Origin: Halobacillus litoralis
GTDB lineage: Bacteria > Bacillota > Bacilli > Bacillales > Halobacillaceae
Direction of reading: 5' to 3'
Length of the DNA stretch: 64,000 bases
NCBI RefSeq assembly: GCF_020524085.2
Contig: NZ_CP129016.1
Location: forward strand, 1,606,001-1,670,000
The first letter of the stretch is position 1. Every line of letters begins with the position of its first letter. The notes beneath the pieces are model-generated. The model was not told where the DNA came from. It searched no databases and saw nothing but the letters and a program-made list of their open reading frames with translations. The translations under genes were made by a program, and so were the position numbers. This document shows, in pieces, positions 27,624-36,689 of this stretch.

Positions 27624-28775
27624 ATGCCAAAAAAAGTCCTATTTTGCGCCACCGTCGATTACCACTTTCAATTGTTTCACTTACCATACTTAAAGTGGTT
27701 CAAGGAACAAGGATGGGAGGTTCATGTCGCAGCTAATGGAAACATGACCCTACCTTACGTCGATGTGAAATACGAGATCCCGATTCAACGATCTCCACTC
27801 GCACAGAAGAATATAGAGGCGTACAAAATCTTAAAACATTTAATAGATAAAAACCAGTATCAGATTGTTCACTGCCATACACCAATGGGAGGAACGCTTG
27901 CACGCCTAGCAGCACGGTCTGCCAGAAAAAGAGGAACCAAAGTGATCTATACCGCTCACGGGTTCCACTTTTGCAAAGGTGCTCCTTTAGCTAATTGGTT
28001 CTTGTATTATCCCATTGAATGGAAGCTCGCTTTCTATACGGATTGTTTGATTACCATTAATCAGGAAGATTATCAGTTGGCGCAGAAGAGATTTAAAACG
28101 AAACATATTGAGCATGTTCATGGTGTAGGAGTAGATACGGATGAATTCAAGCCGTTATCTCCAGTGGAGAAGATGAAAGCCAGAGAGTCATTCGGTTATA
28201 AACCGAATGACTTTTTATTGTTTTATGCGGCAGAGTTTAATAAGAATAAAAATCAAAAGCTGCTTATTCAAGCTCTAGCCTTATTGAAAAAAGATGTTCC
28301 CAAAGCACGGTTATTGCTGGCTGGTGAGGGTTGTACATGGGCTGAGTGCAAGCAACTCGCAAAAAAATTGGGAGTAGAAAATATGGTGGACTTCCTAGGA
28401 TACAGAAATGACATCAAAGAAATAGTGTCGATATGTGACGCAGTAGCAGCATCAAGCTTAAGAGAGGGACTTCCGGTTAATATTATGGAAGCTATGGCCT
28501 GTTCTACTCCGGTAGTCGCCATCGACAATAGAGGACACCGCGAATTAGTGAAGGATAATGTGAATGGGTGGGTTCTTCCGAAAAATGAGGTTATAGAGTT
28601 TTCCAAAAAGTTGAAGTTGATCGCCGAGATTGAAGATGTGAAGGAAAAACTCGGTGCAAATGCACGGAATATGATTTTGAACAAATACAGTACAAATAGG
28701 GTGATAAAACAAAACAGCCGGATTTATCAGACCTATATGGACGGAGGTGAACGGAAGCTATGGGCGGTCCGTTAA
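27624..28775 (+). CDS. epsD: Glycosyltransferase, GT4 family (EpsD-like)
   Basis: 383 residues, GT-B fold. N-terminal domain starts KKVLFCATVDYHFQLFHLPY; the acceptor-side HCHTPMGGTLARLAA motif follows; the C-terminal nucleotide-sugar domain has LLLAGEGCTWAECKQLAKKL and the E-x7-E region SSLREGLPVNIMEAMACSTP. It adds a sugar to the EPS repeat unit on the cytoplasmic side. Position right after epsC matches B. subtilis epsD. The coding sequence itself contains a perfect terminator-like hairpin at 28186-28224. The gene overlaps the next by 16 bases. Confidence 0.88.
   Translation: MPKKVLFCATVDYHFQLFHLPYLKWFKEQGWEVHVAANGNMTLPYVDVKYEIPIQRSPLAQKNIEAYKILKHLIDKNQYQIVHCHTPMGGTLARLAARSARKRGTKVIYTAHGFHFCKGAPLANWFLYYPIEWKLAFYTDCLITINQEDYQLAQKRFKTKHIEHVHGVGVDTDEFKPLSPVEKMKARESFGYKPNDFLLFYAAEFNKNKNQKLLIQALALLKKDVPKARLLLAGEGCTWAECKQLAKKLGVENMVDFLGYRNDIKEIVSICDAVAASSLREGLPVNIMEAMACSTPVVAIDNRGHRELVKDNVNGWVLPKNEVIEFSKKLKLIAEIEDVKEKLGANARNMILNKYSTNRVIKQNSRIYQTYMDGGERKLWAVR
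28186..28224 (+). terminator. Intragenic intrinsic terminator inside the EpsD-like gene
   Basis: AGTCATTCGGTT (28186-28197), loop ATA, AACCGAATGACT (28201-28212) are perfect arms, followed by TTTTATTGTTTT. It lies in sense orientation within codons about 188-201. This would stop unmodified polymerase and fits with the antitermination element upstream. Confidence 0.75.
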
Positions 28776-29881
28776 GAGTCTTGCATGTTGTGGTGAATAT
28801 GAATCGAGGCGGAGCAGAAACTTTGATTATGAATCTATACCGCAACATAGACAGATCGAAAGTTCAATTCGATTTCCTTACATGTAAAAAAGGTGTGTTT
28901 GATAAAGAAATTGAAGAAATGGGTGGGAAAATACATCGAATTCCTTACGTAACAGACGTCGGGCATAGAAAATATATCAAATCTTTACAAAAGTTCTTTC
29001 AGGAAAACCAGAACTACCGAATTGTTCATTCTCACATGGATAAAATGAGCGGGTTTGTCCTGAGAGCGGCAAAACATGCGGATATTCCAGTGAGGATCGC
29101 GCATAGTCACAATACAAGCAGTGAAGGAGGAGCGGGTGCCAAACTTTATAAATGGTATGCGGGTAAACAAGTCTCATCGGCTGCTACAGAAATGTATGCC
29201 TGTTCAAATTCTGCCGCCTACTGGCTATTTAAGAAAAAGGCGGCATCAGCACACATCTTAAAAAACGGCATTGAACAAAAAAAGTTTTCTTTTACTACTT
29301 CGGCAAGAGTAAAGGTGCGCTCATCTCTGCTTATTGATAAAGATACGTTACTTCTTGGACATGTAGGAAGGTTTTCACTTCAAAAAAATCACATGTTCCT
29401 TCTAGAAGTGTTTGCAGAATATCGAAAGCGAAATCCAGATTCTAAATTAATGCTGGTGGGAGAGGGAGATCTAAAAGAAAAGATTACTGAGAAGGTGAAA
29501 AAGTTAGGGATTGAAAACGATGTTCTAATGCTAGGAGTTCGTTCTGACATAAATGAGTTACTTCAAGCAATAGATGTATTTTTATTCCCCTCTTTCCATG
29601 AAGGGTTGCCAGTAACATTAATCGAAGCTCAAGGAGCTGGAATCCCATGTCTTATATCAGATAGGATCTCTGAAGAAGTCGATATGGGGATAGACTTAAT
29701 CAAACAATTGCCTATAAGTCCTGTCAGCATATCTAGATGGTTGGATGAAATTGATCGAACCTCTAATGGACAACGTAAACCCATTCCCTCTGATCCTTTT
29801 AATGAAAAAGGATATAACATTAACCATACCGCAGCAAATATTGAAAAGGAGTATTTGCACCTGGGGGGTGTCGGCCTTTGA
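28760..29881 (+). CDS. epsF: Glycosyltransferase, GT4 family (EpsF-like)
   Basis: 373 residues from ATG 28760. It has the N-terminal VVVNMNRGGAETLIMNLYR loop, the HSHNTSSEGGAG segment typical of EpsF, and the C-terminal VGRFSLQKNHMFLLEVF, LVGEGDLKEKI and FPSFHEGLPVTLIEAQGAG motifs with the E-x7-E pair. It extends the lipid-linked repeat. The end overlaps the next gene by 4 bases (TTGA), so translation is coupled. Confidence 0.88.
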   Translation: MGGPLRVLHVVVNMNRGGAETLIMNLYRNIDRSKVQFDFLTCKKGVFDKEIEEMGGKIHRIPYVTDVGHRKYIKSLQKFFQENQNYRIVHSHMDKMSGFVLRAAKHADIPVRIAHSHNTSSEGGAGAKLYKWYAGKQVSSAATEMYACSNSAAYWLFKKKAASAHILKNGIEQKKFSFTTSARVKVRSSLLIDKDTLLLGHVGRFSLQKNHMFLLEVFAEYRKRNPDSKLMLVGEGDLKEKITEKVKKLGIENDVLMLGVRSDINELLQAIDVFLFPSFHEGLPVTLIEAQGAGIPCLISDRISEEVDMGIDLIKQLPISPVSISRWLDEIDRTSNGQRKPIPSDPFNEKGYNINHTAANIEKEYLHLGGVGL

Positions 29882-30768
29882 CTACCTTAACCGTGTTCAC
29901 TCCCACTTATAATCGAGCTTACTGCTTGGATAAATGTTATGAGAGTTTGAAAAAGCAAACATCTCAAGATTTCGTTTGGTTGGTTATTGATGATGGTTCT
30001 ACGGATGATACGGAAGAGTTAGTGAAAAGTTGGATAGAGGAAGAGTTTATAACCATTCACTATTGCAGGCAAGAAAACCAAGGAATGCATGGTGCCCATA
30101 ATACAGCTTATCAGTTAATTGAAACAGAATTAAATGTCTGTATTGACTCAGATGACTATATGCCGGAAGATGCTGTTGAAAAAATAAACACTTTCTGGAG
30201 GGAATATGGAAATCCGTCAGTGGGAGGGATCATCGGCCTTGATGCTTACACAGATCAGAATATTATAGGCACGGAGCTTCCTAAGAAAGTCAAATGTTCA
30301 ACGCTTTTTGATCTTTACCATAAACATGGTGTACAGGGTGATAAGAAACTAGTCTATCGAACAGAACTAACGAAAAAATATCCTTATCCATTGTTTGATG
30401 GAGAGAAGTATGTAGGTTTAGCCTATAAATATTTCAAGTTGGATGAACATTATGAACTGTTGTTAATGAATGAAGTATTATGTTGTGTCGAATACCTGGA
30501 AGACGGATCATCGAGAAACATGTTAAAACAATACCGGAGAAATCCCAAGGGTTTTTCCTTTTATCGAAAAGAACTTATGAAATTATCATTTACTAGTGTT
30601 CCATTTCAATTCAGGCAGTCGATTCATTATGTATCTAGTAGTCTTCTAGAAAAAAACTGGCGGTTTCTTAGTGAATCACCGAAGAAGGGGTTAACCTGCC
30701 TAGCTATCCCATTCGGTCTTTTATTGTATTTATATATTACGAATAAAACGAAGGATGTCATCTATTGA
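29878..30768 (+). CDS. Glycosyltransferase, GT2 family
   Basis: 296 residues from TTG 29878, 8 bases after GGGGGGTG. GT-A fold with VFTPTYNRAYCLDKCYESL, the DDGSTDDTEELV nucleotide-binding loop and the metal-binding DSDDYM triad. The C-terminal region ends in a hydrophobic segment (FGLLLYLYIT). It occupies the region where B. subtilis has epsE/epsH, but similarity to a specific one cannot be judged here; I saw no evidence for or against an EpsE-type flagellar clutch role. Confidence 0.85.
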   Translation: MTTLTVFTPTYNRAYCLDKCYESLKKQTSQDFVWLVIDDGSTDDTEELVKSWIEEEFITIHYCRQENQGMHGAHNTAYQLIETELNVCIDSDDYMPEDAVEKINTFWREYGNPSVGGIIGLDAYTDQNIIGTELPKKVKCSTLFDLYHKHGVQGDKKLVYRTELTKKYPYPLFDGEKYVGLAYKYFKLDEHYELLLMNEVLCCVEYLEDGSSRNMLKQYRRNPKGFSFYRKELMKLSFTSVPFQFRQSIHYVSSSLLEKNWRFLSESPKKGLTCLAIPFGLLLYLYITNKTKDVIY

Positions 30769-30796
30769 TTGTCGTTCCTTTTGAAAGGAAATGATT

Positions 30797-31867
30797 ATGG
30801 CTCAATTATGGATGAATCTGTCCCTGGTTTTCACCTTCGCCTTTTGTGCAAGGTTTGCTGGAGTGAATATACAAACAAAAACAATGGTGCTGCCAAAGCC
30901 GAACAAGTTTTTTGTATTGTTGGCCTTAGCCACCTTGGTCATTGTATCAGGGTTAAGGTCTAACATTGGTGATACGTATTTTTACACACGTATCTATGAA
31001 ATAAACGATTTTACTTGGGAGTTTATTCAATCACAAAAAGATATCGGTTTCGGGCTTTTGCAAGACTTACTTAAAACCATATCCAGTGATCCACAGATTA
31101 TGGTTTTCACTACAGCCCTTATTACGAATACACTCATTATTTTGGTCTTTTACAAACATTCCAGATTGTTTGAGCTGAGTTTATACGTCTATATCACAGG
31201 CGGACTGTTCATCGTATCTATGAACGGAATTCGTCAAGTTCTCGCAGCTGCCATCGCCTTTACAGCACTTCGATACATTATGAATGGAAATGTAAAAAGG
31301 TATATGGTCGTCGTTTTAGTTGCGTCCTTATTTCATCTCAGTGCTTTAGTTTTACTACCTATTTATTTTCTTGTACGTTTCAAAGCATGGTCAAAAGCGA
31401 CGGTTGCCTTATTATTATTATCCGTAGTGATTGTAATTGGATTTGACCAATTTTCAGCGATCTTATTCAGTGCGATAGAAGATACGCAGTATGGTGAATA
31501 TAAAGATTTTACTGAAGGTGGAGCGAGTTTCTTAAGGGTGGTTGTTTTTGCAGCTCCTATCCTATTGGCTTATCTTGGGAGGAATAAGTTAAGAAACATT
31601 TTCCCTAAAAGTGACTATATCGTTAACTTAACCTTGGTAGGGTTGGTTTTCATGATTGTCTCTACACAAAACTGGATATTCGCGAGGTTCTCCATTTACT
31701 TTACTTTATATCAATTAATTCTTATTTCATGGGTCGTTAAGCTTTTTCGTCCAAGAGATGAAAAGCTTATTTATTTAGCCATCATCGTTTTATACTTCGG
31801 GTACTTTTATTTTGAGAATGTGATCAACTTGAATTTAGAATACCGAAGTGATTATTTAACTTGGTAA
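30797..31867 (+). CDS. epsG: EpsG-family exopolysaccharide polymerase
   Basis: 356 residues, highly hydrophobic with about 10-11 membrane segments. The conserved VSGLRSNIGDTYFYTR motif after TM2 and the GGLFIVSMNGIRQVLAAAIAF segment are the EpsG signatures. The start at 30797 is preferred because AAAGGAA ends 6 bases before it; ATG 30791 is too close. The preceding bases TTCCTTTTGAAAGGAA (30775-30790) form a palindrome that could hide the ribosome-binding site. It joins exported repeat units into polymer. Confidence 0.88.
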   Translation: MAQLWMNLSLVFTFAFCARFAGVNIQTKTMVLPKPNKFFVLLALATLVIVSGLRSNIGDTYFYTRIYEINDFTWEFIQSQKDIGFGLLQDLLKTISSDPQIMVFTTALITNTLIILVFYKHSRLFELSLYVYITGGLFIVSMNGIRQVLAAAIAFTALRYIMNGNVKRYMVVVLVASLFHLSALVLLPIYFLVRFKAWSKATVALLLLSVVIVIGFDQFSAILFSAIEDTQYGEYKDFTEGGASFLRVVVFAAPILLAYLGRNKLRNIFPKSDYIVNLTLVGLVFMIVSTQNWIFARFSIYFTLYQLILISWVVKLFRPRDEKLIYLAIIVLYFGYFYFENVINLNLEYRSDYLTW

Positions 31868-31888
31868 TAATGTGTAGGAGGTTTGTGT

Positions 31889-32986
31889 ATGACCGTTCTA
31901 GTAACAGGTGGTGCCGGGTATATCGGCAGTCACACATGTGTAGAGTTGTTGAATGCTGGTCACGAAATTGTGGTGATTGATAACTTCTCCAATAGTCATC
32001 CCGAAGCATTAAGAAGAGTAAAAGAAATTACAGGCAAGACTTTTCACACGTATCATGTCGATTTATTGGATAAAGAAGGATTAGAACGCATTTTCTTAGA
32101 GTATGAAATTACCTCTGTGGTTCATTTTGCCGGATTAAAAGCTGTCGGGGAATCCGTATCGGAACCTCTTTGGTATTACAGGAACAACGTCATTGGAACG
32201 ATTGTCTTGTGTGAAGTAATGAAGAGGAATAACGTGAAAAACCTAGTATTCAGTTCATCTGCAACCGTATATGGGGAGCCGGAAACTGTACCTATATCTG
32301 AGAGTTCTTTATTGAAAACGACAAACCCTTATGGGAGAACGAAGTATATGGTAGAAGAAATTCTAAGGGATCTTCATGTTGCAGATCCCGAATGGAGCAT
32401 AGCCCTGTTAAGATACTTCAATCCAATTGGAGCTCATGAAAGTGGAAAGATCGGAGAGGCTCCTCAAGGAACACCAAATAATCTACTTCCTTATATCTCT
32501 CAAGTTGCTGTTGGGCAGTTAGATGAATTGAAGGTGTTTGGTAATGATTATGAAACACAAGATGGAACTGGGGTGCGCGACTACATTCATGTTGTGGATT
32601 TATCTATTGGTCATGTCAAGGCTTTGGAAAAGGTGAAGAATGAAAAAGGAGTTCATACCTATAATTTAGGAACAGGCCGAGGATATAGCGTTTTTGAAAT
32701 GGTGGAAGCGTTTGAAAGAGCTTCCGGACAGAAAATTTCCTATACGGTTTTAGGAAGACGTCCTGGAGATATTCCAGTGTGTTTTGCAGATACAAGAAAA
32801 GCGTCCGAAGAACTTAATTGGAGAGCAGAGAGAGGAATCAATGAAATGTGTGAAGACGCATGGAGATGGCAATGGAGAAATCCGGAAGGCTATCCTTCTA
32901 TAGAAACAGATAAACAAACTTCGTTGGAGAAAGAACCGACGAAGTTTGTTGTTTCTCAAAAACAGGAGAAGGTTCTCAATGAATAA
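31889..32986 (+). CDS. galE: UDP-glucose 4-epimerase
   Basis: 365 residues from ATG 31889 after TAGGAGG. NAD-binding [17 protein letters not shown], the SSSATVYGE stretch and the catalytic [10 protein letters not shown] (Tyr-x3-Lys) are intact. It supplies UDP-galactose for the EPS or its initiating phosphogalactosyl transferase encoded next but one. The C-terminus carries about 25 residues beyond the normal GalE end (after NPEGYPS), encoded by the hairpin sequence at 32913-32957. The stop overlaps the start of the small gene that follows. Confidence 0.92.
   Translation: MTVLVTGGAGYIGSHTCVELLNAGHEIVVIDNFSNSHPEALRRVKEITGKTFHTYHVDLLDKEGLERIFLEYEITSVVHFAGLKAVGESVSEPLWYYRNNVIGTIVLCEVMKRNNVKNLVFSSSATVYGEPETVPISESSLLKTTNPYGRTKYMVEEILRDLHVADPEWSIALLRYFNPIGAHESGKIGEAPQGTPNNLLPYISQVAVGQLDELKVFGNDYETQDGTGVRDYIHVVDLSIGHVKALEKVKNEKGVHTYNLGTGRGYSVFEMVEAFERASGQKISYTVLGRRPGDIPVCFADTRKASEELNWRAERGINEMCEDAWRWQWRNPEGYPSIETDKQTSLEKEPTKFVVSQKQEKVLNE
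32913..32957 (+). terminator. Terminator-like hairpin in the galE 3' end
   Basis: AACAAACTTCGT (32913-32924) and ACGAAGTTTGTT (32939-32950) pair perfectly over 12 bases, loop 14, tail GTTTCTC. The U-tract is weak, so it could be a stabiliser rather than a terminator. Confidence 0.5.
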
Positions 32987-33140
32987 AACTAACGAATTGA
33001 CCCAATTACATGTACAGCGTGTTTTGTTAAGTGTTTATAACAGAAGTCTTGCTTCCAAAGAAATTGACGCAATCGACATGATCCAAGAAATGAAAAGGAA
33101 ACTCTCCTCTACTATGTCATCCATAGATAAAAGGGGATAA
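32979..33140 (+). CDS. Small protein of unknown function in the EPS operon
   Basis: 53 residues from ATG 32979, which overlaps the galE stop by 8 bases, 5 bases after AGGAGAAGG. The sequence is helical and charged ([20 protein letters not shown], then [11 protein letters not shown]) with no membrane segment. It resembles neither SinI nor any domain I know. It ends 4 bases before the sugar transferase, so expression is coupled and a regulatory or adaptor role is possible. Confidence 0.65.
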   Translation: MNKTNELTQLHVQRVLLSVYNRSLASKEIDAIDMIQEMKRKLSSTMSSIDKRG

Positions 33141-33144
33141 TCAT

Positions 33145-33747
33145 ATGAGGAAGAGAATATTAGATTTTACTGTCTCCTTAATAATGATTGTCATTTTATC
33201 TGTTATTTTCCTGATAGTTAGTTTAATAGTGAAAATGAAAATGGGGTCTCCAATTCTATTTAAACAACAAAGACCTGGAATGAACGGCGAGCCTTTCGAA
33301 CTTTATAAATTTCGTACAATGAATAACCGAATGGATAGTCACGGGAATCTTCTTTCTGATGAAGAAAGGTTGACAGCTGTTGGTGAGTTTTTAAGGAAGT
33401 ATTCTCTAGACGAAATTCCTCAGCTATTTAATGTAGTGAAGGGGGAGATGAGTCTTGTTGGACCAAGGCCATTACTGTTGGAATATCTTCCTTTATACAA
33501 TGACTCACAAGCAGTCAGGAATCATGTCAAACTAGGAATTACAGGATGGGCTCAAATCAATGGAAGAAACGCCATTTCATGGGAGGAAAAATTCAAATTG
33601 GATGCTTGGTATGTAAACAACCGGACTTTCCTGCTCGATTTGAAAATCTTATTCCTAACTTTCTCAAAAGTTTTGAAAGGGGAAGGGATCCATCAGGATA
33701 ATCATGTGAGCATGGAAAAATTCAAAGGTTCACGGGATGTGATGTAA
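33145..33747 (+). CDS. epsL: Undecaprenyl-phosphate sugar-phosphotransferase (EpsL-like)
   Basis: 200 residues, short polyprenyl phosphate hexose-phosphotransferase. One N-terminal membrane helix (about 9-31), then FKQQRPGMNGEPFELYKFRT, the DEIPQLFNVVKGEMSLVGPRPLL catalytic segment and GWAQINGRNA. It places the first sugar phosphate on the lipid carrier. The start follows AAAAGGGG; the next gene begins at the base after its stop. Confidence 0.92.
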   Translation: MRKRILDFTVSLIMIVILSVIFLIVSLIVKMKMGSPILFKQQRPGMNGEPFELYKFRTMNNRMDSHGNLLSDEERLTAVGEFLRKYSLDEIPQLFNVVKGEMSLVGPRPLLLEYLPLYNDSQAVRNHVKLGITGWAQINGRNAISWEEKFKLDAWYVNNRTFLLDLKILFLTFSKVLKGEGIHQDNHVSMEKFKGSRDVM

Positions 33748-34380
33748 ATGGATGTGCTGTTGATCGGGGACGGTGGGCACAGCAAAGTCATTCAAGAAAT
33801 CATTCAATCTGAAGGGAAGCACAGGGTGATTGGATTGTTGGATGATAAATATGAAAGAGGTTCAATCAGAAAGAACGTCTTTGTAGGCCCTGTCGATTCT
33901 ATTTTTGAAATGATTCTGGAAAATGTGGGGATCATCCTAGCCATCGGGAATAATGGAGTTCGAAAAAAACTGGTGGAGAGATTACAAATCCACCCGAGCC
34001 AGTTCGTAACTGTTATTCATCCATCAGCCATCGTAAGCCCATCAGCCAGTATTGGGCGAGGAACGGTCGTTATGCCAAAAGTGGTCGTAAATGCAAATGC
34101 TGTTGTGAACAATCACTGCATTTTAAATACAGGATCGACAGTAGAGCATGACTGCTTTGTTGATCACTTCGTACATTTGTCTCCAACGGCTACATTAACT
34201 GGTCAGGTATATATAGAAGAGGGTGTGAACATAGGGGCTGCAGCTACTGTTATCCCGGGATTAAAAATTGGGTCTTGGGCAGTTATTGGAGCTGGAGCGA
34301 CCGTGATTGAGGACATAACGGCAAATCAAACGGCAGTTGGATGCCCTGCCAAGGTCATTTCAAAAGCATCAGTAATATAA
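33748..34380 (+). CDS. epsM: NDP-sugar N-acetyltransferase (EpsM/PglD-like)
   Basis: 210 residues. N-terminal Rossmann-like nucleotide-binding part (LLIGDGGHSKVIQEII) and a left-handed beta-helix of hexapeptide repeats, with HDCFVDHFVHLSPTATLTG containing the catalytic His region as in PglD/NeuD. It acetylates the 4-amino-sugar produced by EpsC and EpsN. Gene order L-M-N is the same as in B. subtilis. Confidence 0.9.
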   Translation: MDVLLIGDGGHSKVIQEIIQSEGKHRVIGLLDDKYERGSIRKNVFVGPVDSIFEMILENVGIILAIGNNGVRKKLVERLQIHPSQFVTVIHPSAIVSPSASIGRGTVVMPKVVVNANAVVNNHCILNTGSTVEHDCFVDHFVHLSPTATLTGQVYIEEGVNIGAAATVIPGLKIGSWAVIGAGATVIEDITANQTAVGCPAKVISKASVI

Positions 34381-34394
34381 AAGGATGTGTGCCA

Positions 34395-35561
34395 ATGACT
34401 GATTCCAAAATTTATTTATCGCCCCCACACATGACGGGAAATGAACAAAAGTATATCAAAGAAGCCTTCGATTCAAACTGGATTGCCCCTGTTGGGAAAA
34501 ATATAGATTTATTTGAACAAGATATTGCTCACTATGTAGGAGCTAAGGGAGCCGTAGCTGTCAGCTCAGGAACAGCTGCGATTCACTTAGCTCTTTCTTT
34601 ATTAGGTGTAGAAAAAGGCGACACAGTATTTTGTTCAAGTTTGACGTTCGTGGCAAGTGCCAACCCTATCCTTTATCAAGGTGCTGACCCTGTCTTCATT
34701 GATTCAGAACCAGAATCTTGGAATATGTCACCTCAAGCATTAGAACGAGCATTAGTGGAAGCAAAGAAAGAAGATAAACTACCGAAGGCTATCATTGTGG
34801 TTCACCTTTATGGGCAGCCAGCAAATTTGAATGACATCATGGGGTTGAGTGAAGCCTATGATGTCCCGGTGGTGGAAGATGCAGCGGAAAGCTTAGGTTC
34901 CACCTATCAGAAGCAAATGACTGGGTCAATCGGTAAATTTGGAGTTTTCTCTTTTAATGGGAACAAAATTATTACCACATCAGGTGGTGGGGCATTAGTA
35001 TCAGACGATTTAGAAGCGTTGGACCGTGCTAGATTTTTAGCTACACAAGCTCGAGACCCAGCTATTCATTATCAACATAGTCAACTAGGATTTAACTACC
35101 GCTTGAGCAATATCCTGGCTGGCATTGGACGTGCTCAAATGGAGGTGATTGAAGAGCGGGTCCAAAAGCGAAAGGAAGTTTTTGAAGTCTACAAAAGAGC
35201 ACTCTCTGAATATGTTGACTTTCAATGCAATGATCAAAGAGAAAGAAGTCTTTGTAGAGAGAATCGATGGTTAACAGCATTCACTTGCGTCGAGAGTTTA
35301 GAACCTCTAAAAATCATTGAGCACTTAAGAGAGCAAAATATAGAAGCACGGCCTGTTTGGAAACCTCTTCACCTTCAGCCTTTGTTTGAAAAGTATAAGT
35401 ATTATTCCCATTCTATTGTAGAAAATGTATCAGAAGAAATTTTCCGTTCCGGCTTGTGCCTTCCTTCAGGATCGAGCTTATCTAAGGAAGATCAGGTAAA
35501 AGTTATCAACATTTTACTTAAGAATCTAAGAAAAGAAAGTTTAATCGAAGAAATTGTATAG
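34395..35561 (+). CDS. epsN: Aminotransferase of the DegT/DnrJ/EryC1 family (EpsN-like)
   Basis: 388 residues from ATG 34395, 10 bases after AAAAGGATG. PLP enzyme with YLSPPHMTGNEQKYIKEAF at the N-terminus, VEDAAESLGSTY, and the Schiff-base Lys191 in SFNGNKIITT. The C-terminal RPVWKPLHLQP motif completes the sugar-binding site. It transfers an amino group to the 4-keto sugar from EpsC, giving the substrate for EpsM. Confidence 0.92.
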   Translation: MTDSKIYLSPPHMTGNEQKYIKEAFDSNWIAPVGKNIDLFEQDIAHYVGAKGAVAVSSGTAAIHLALSLLGVEKGDTVFCSSLTFVASANPILYQGADPVFIDSEPESWNMSPQALERALVEAKKEDKLPKAIIVVHLYGQPANLNDIMGLSEAYDVPVVEDAAESLGSTYQKQMTGSIGKFGVFSFNGNKIITTSGGGALVSDDLEALDRARFLATQARDPAIHYQHSQLGFNYRLSNILAGIGRAQMEVIEERVQKRKEVFEVYKRALSEYVDFQCNDQRERSLCRENRWLTAFTCVESLEPLKIIEHLREQNIEARPVWKPLHLQPLFEKYKYYSHSIVENVSEEIFRSGLCLPSGSSLSKEDQVKVINILLKNLRKESLIEEIV

Positions 35562-35579
35562 AAAATTGAGGTATGCCTT

Positions 35580-35960
35580 ATGATCGGGGAAAACATACAG
35601 AATTTGAGAAAAAAAAGAGGGATGTCTTTAACGGTATTAGCAGAATACGCGGATATATCCAAGTCTTATTTAAGCAATATTGAGAGGAACTTAAACAAAA
35701 ATCCATCTGTGCATATGATTGGTAAAATCGCTGGCGTATTAGAAGTCAGTCCTATAGAACTTCTTGGACTCGAACAAGAAAATAAGATTGAACCTGAATG
35801 GTTAGATTTTATTCATGAATTAAAAAGAATTGGAGTAGATAAAGAACGAATTAAAGAATATAAATTGTTAATTGATTTTATTAATTGGCAACACGAAGTC
35901 CAAAGGAAATCCTATCAAAAAATAGAGGTGGGCGATGAAAACAACAAAAAAGATTCCTAA
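35580..35960 (+). CDS. SinR-like biofilm regulator encoded within the EPS operon
   Basis: 126 residues. The N-terminal 65 residues form a helix-turn-helix of the Xre/SinR kind: MIGENIQNLRKKRGMSLTVL then SKSYLSNIERNLNKNPS, nearly identical in key positions to B. subtilis SinR. A C-terminal segment EPEWLDFIHELKRIGVDKER followed by IKEYKLLI matches the SinI/SinR interaction helices and is closer to SinI. SinR represses eps and matrix genes by binding GTTCTYT palindromes, which occur nine times in this window. Encoded inside the operon it would self-limit EPS expression. Alternatives are an SlrR-like antagonist. The stop overlaps the next gene by 26 bases. Confidence 0.85.
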   Translation: MIGENIQNLRKKRGMSLTVLAEYADISKSYLSNIERNLNKNPSVHMIGKIAGVLEVSPIELLGLEQENKIEPEWLDFIHELKRIGVDKERIKEYKLLIDFINWQHEVQRKSYQKIEVGDENNKKDS

Positions 35961-36675
35961 GGTGATCCATTATTGCTGGTTTGGTGGTAAAGAGAAACCT
36001 TCTATTGTGAAAGAGTGTATAGATAGTTGGCATAAGAGTCTTTCAGAATACAAAATCATAGAGTGGAATGAAACAAATTTCGATATCCATTCGAACCAGT
36101 ATATTAAAGAGGCATATGAAGCCAAAAAATTCGCTTTTGTCAGTGATTATGTAAGGCTTTATGCTCTTTTCCATGTAGGTGGTATCTATTTAGACACGGA
36201 TGTGAAGGTCTTTAAAGCATTTGATGACCTGTTATTGGAGGAAGCTTTCTGGGGATTCGAACAAGAAGAATATATTGCGACTAGTACATTTGGTGCAAGG
36301 AAGGGTTATCCATTTATAAAAGAATTCATGGAACTATACCATAAGCGGAATTTCCTGAAGAACAACGGGGATGTTGATGATTTCACGAACGTAGCAATGG
36401 TGACAAAGCTATTAACAAATAGAGGACTTGTTCGTAATGGAAAACAACAAAGTATTGAAGGAGTAGGAACTGTCTATCCTCAGGAGTATTTTTCACCTTA
36501 TGACTATATCAATTGTAGAGATTTACAAAGTGAAGGTACCTACGCGATGCACTTGTTTTATCAAAGTTGGTTGCCTAAATCCACTCGAGTAAAGAAGAAT
36601 ATTAAGAAAACATTATCAAGAGTAATTGGTGGGGAAAACGTTTATAGGATGAGGAAATTAATCCAAAAGAAATAA
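35935..36675 (+). CDS. GT32-type glycosyltransferase with DxD motif
   Basis: 246 residues. KVIHYCWFGGKEKPSIVKEC at the N-terminus and the FAFVSDYVRLYALFHVGGIY block leading to LDTDVKV (the DxD metal site) define the capsular polysaccharide GT32/Gly_transf_sug family. It would add a hexose to a branch of the EPS. It begins inside the 3' end of the SinR-like gene, so translation is linked. Confidence 0.88.
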   Translation: MKTTKKIPKVIHYCWFGGKEKPSIVKECIDSWHKSLSEYKIIEWNETNFDIHSNQYIKEAYEAKKFAFVSDYVRLYALFHVGGIYLDTDVKVFKAFDDLLLEEAFWGFEQEEYIATSTFGARKGYPFIKEFMELYHKRNFLKNNGDVDDFTNVAMVTKLLTNRGLVRNGKQQSIEGVGTVYPQEYFSPYDYINCRDLQSEGTYAMHLFYQSWLPKSTRVKKNIKKTLSRVIGGENVYRMRKLIQKK

Positions 36676-36689
36676 GGAGTAATCTTACC

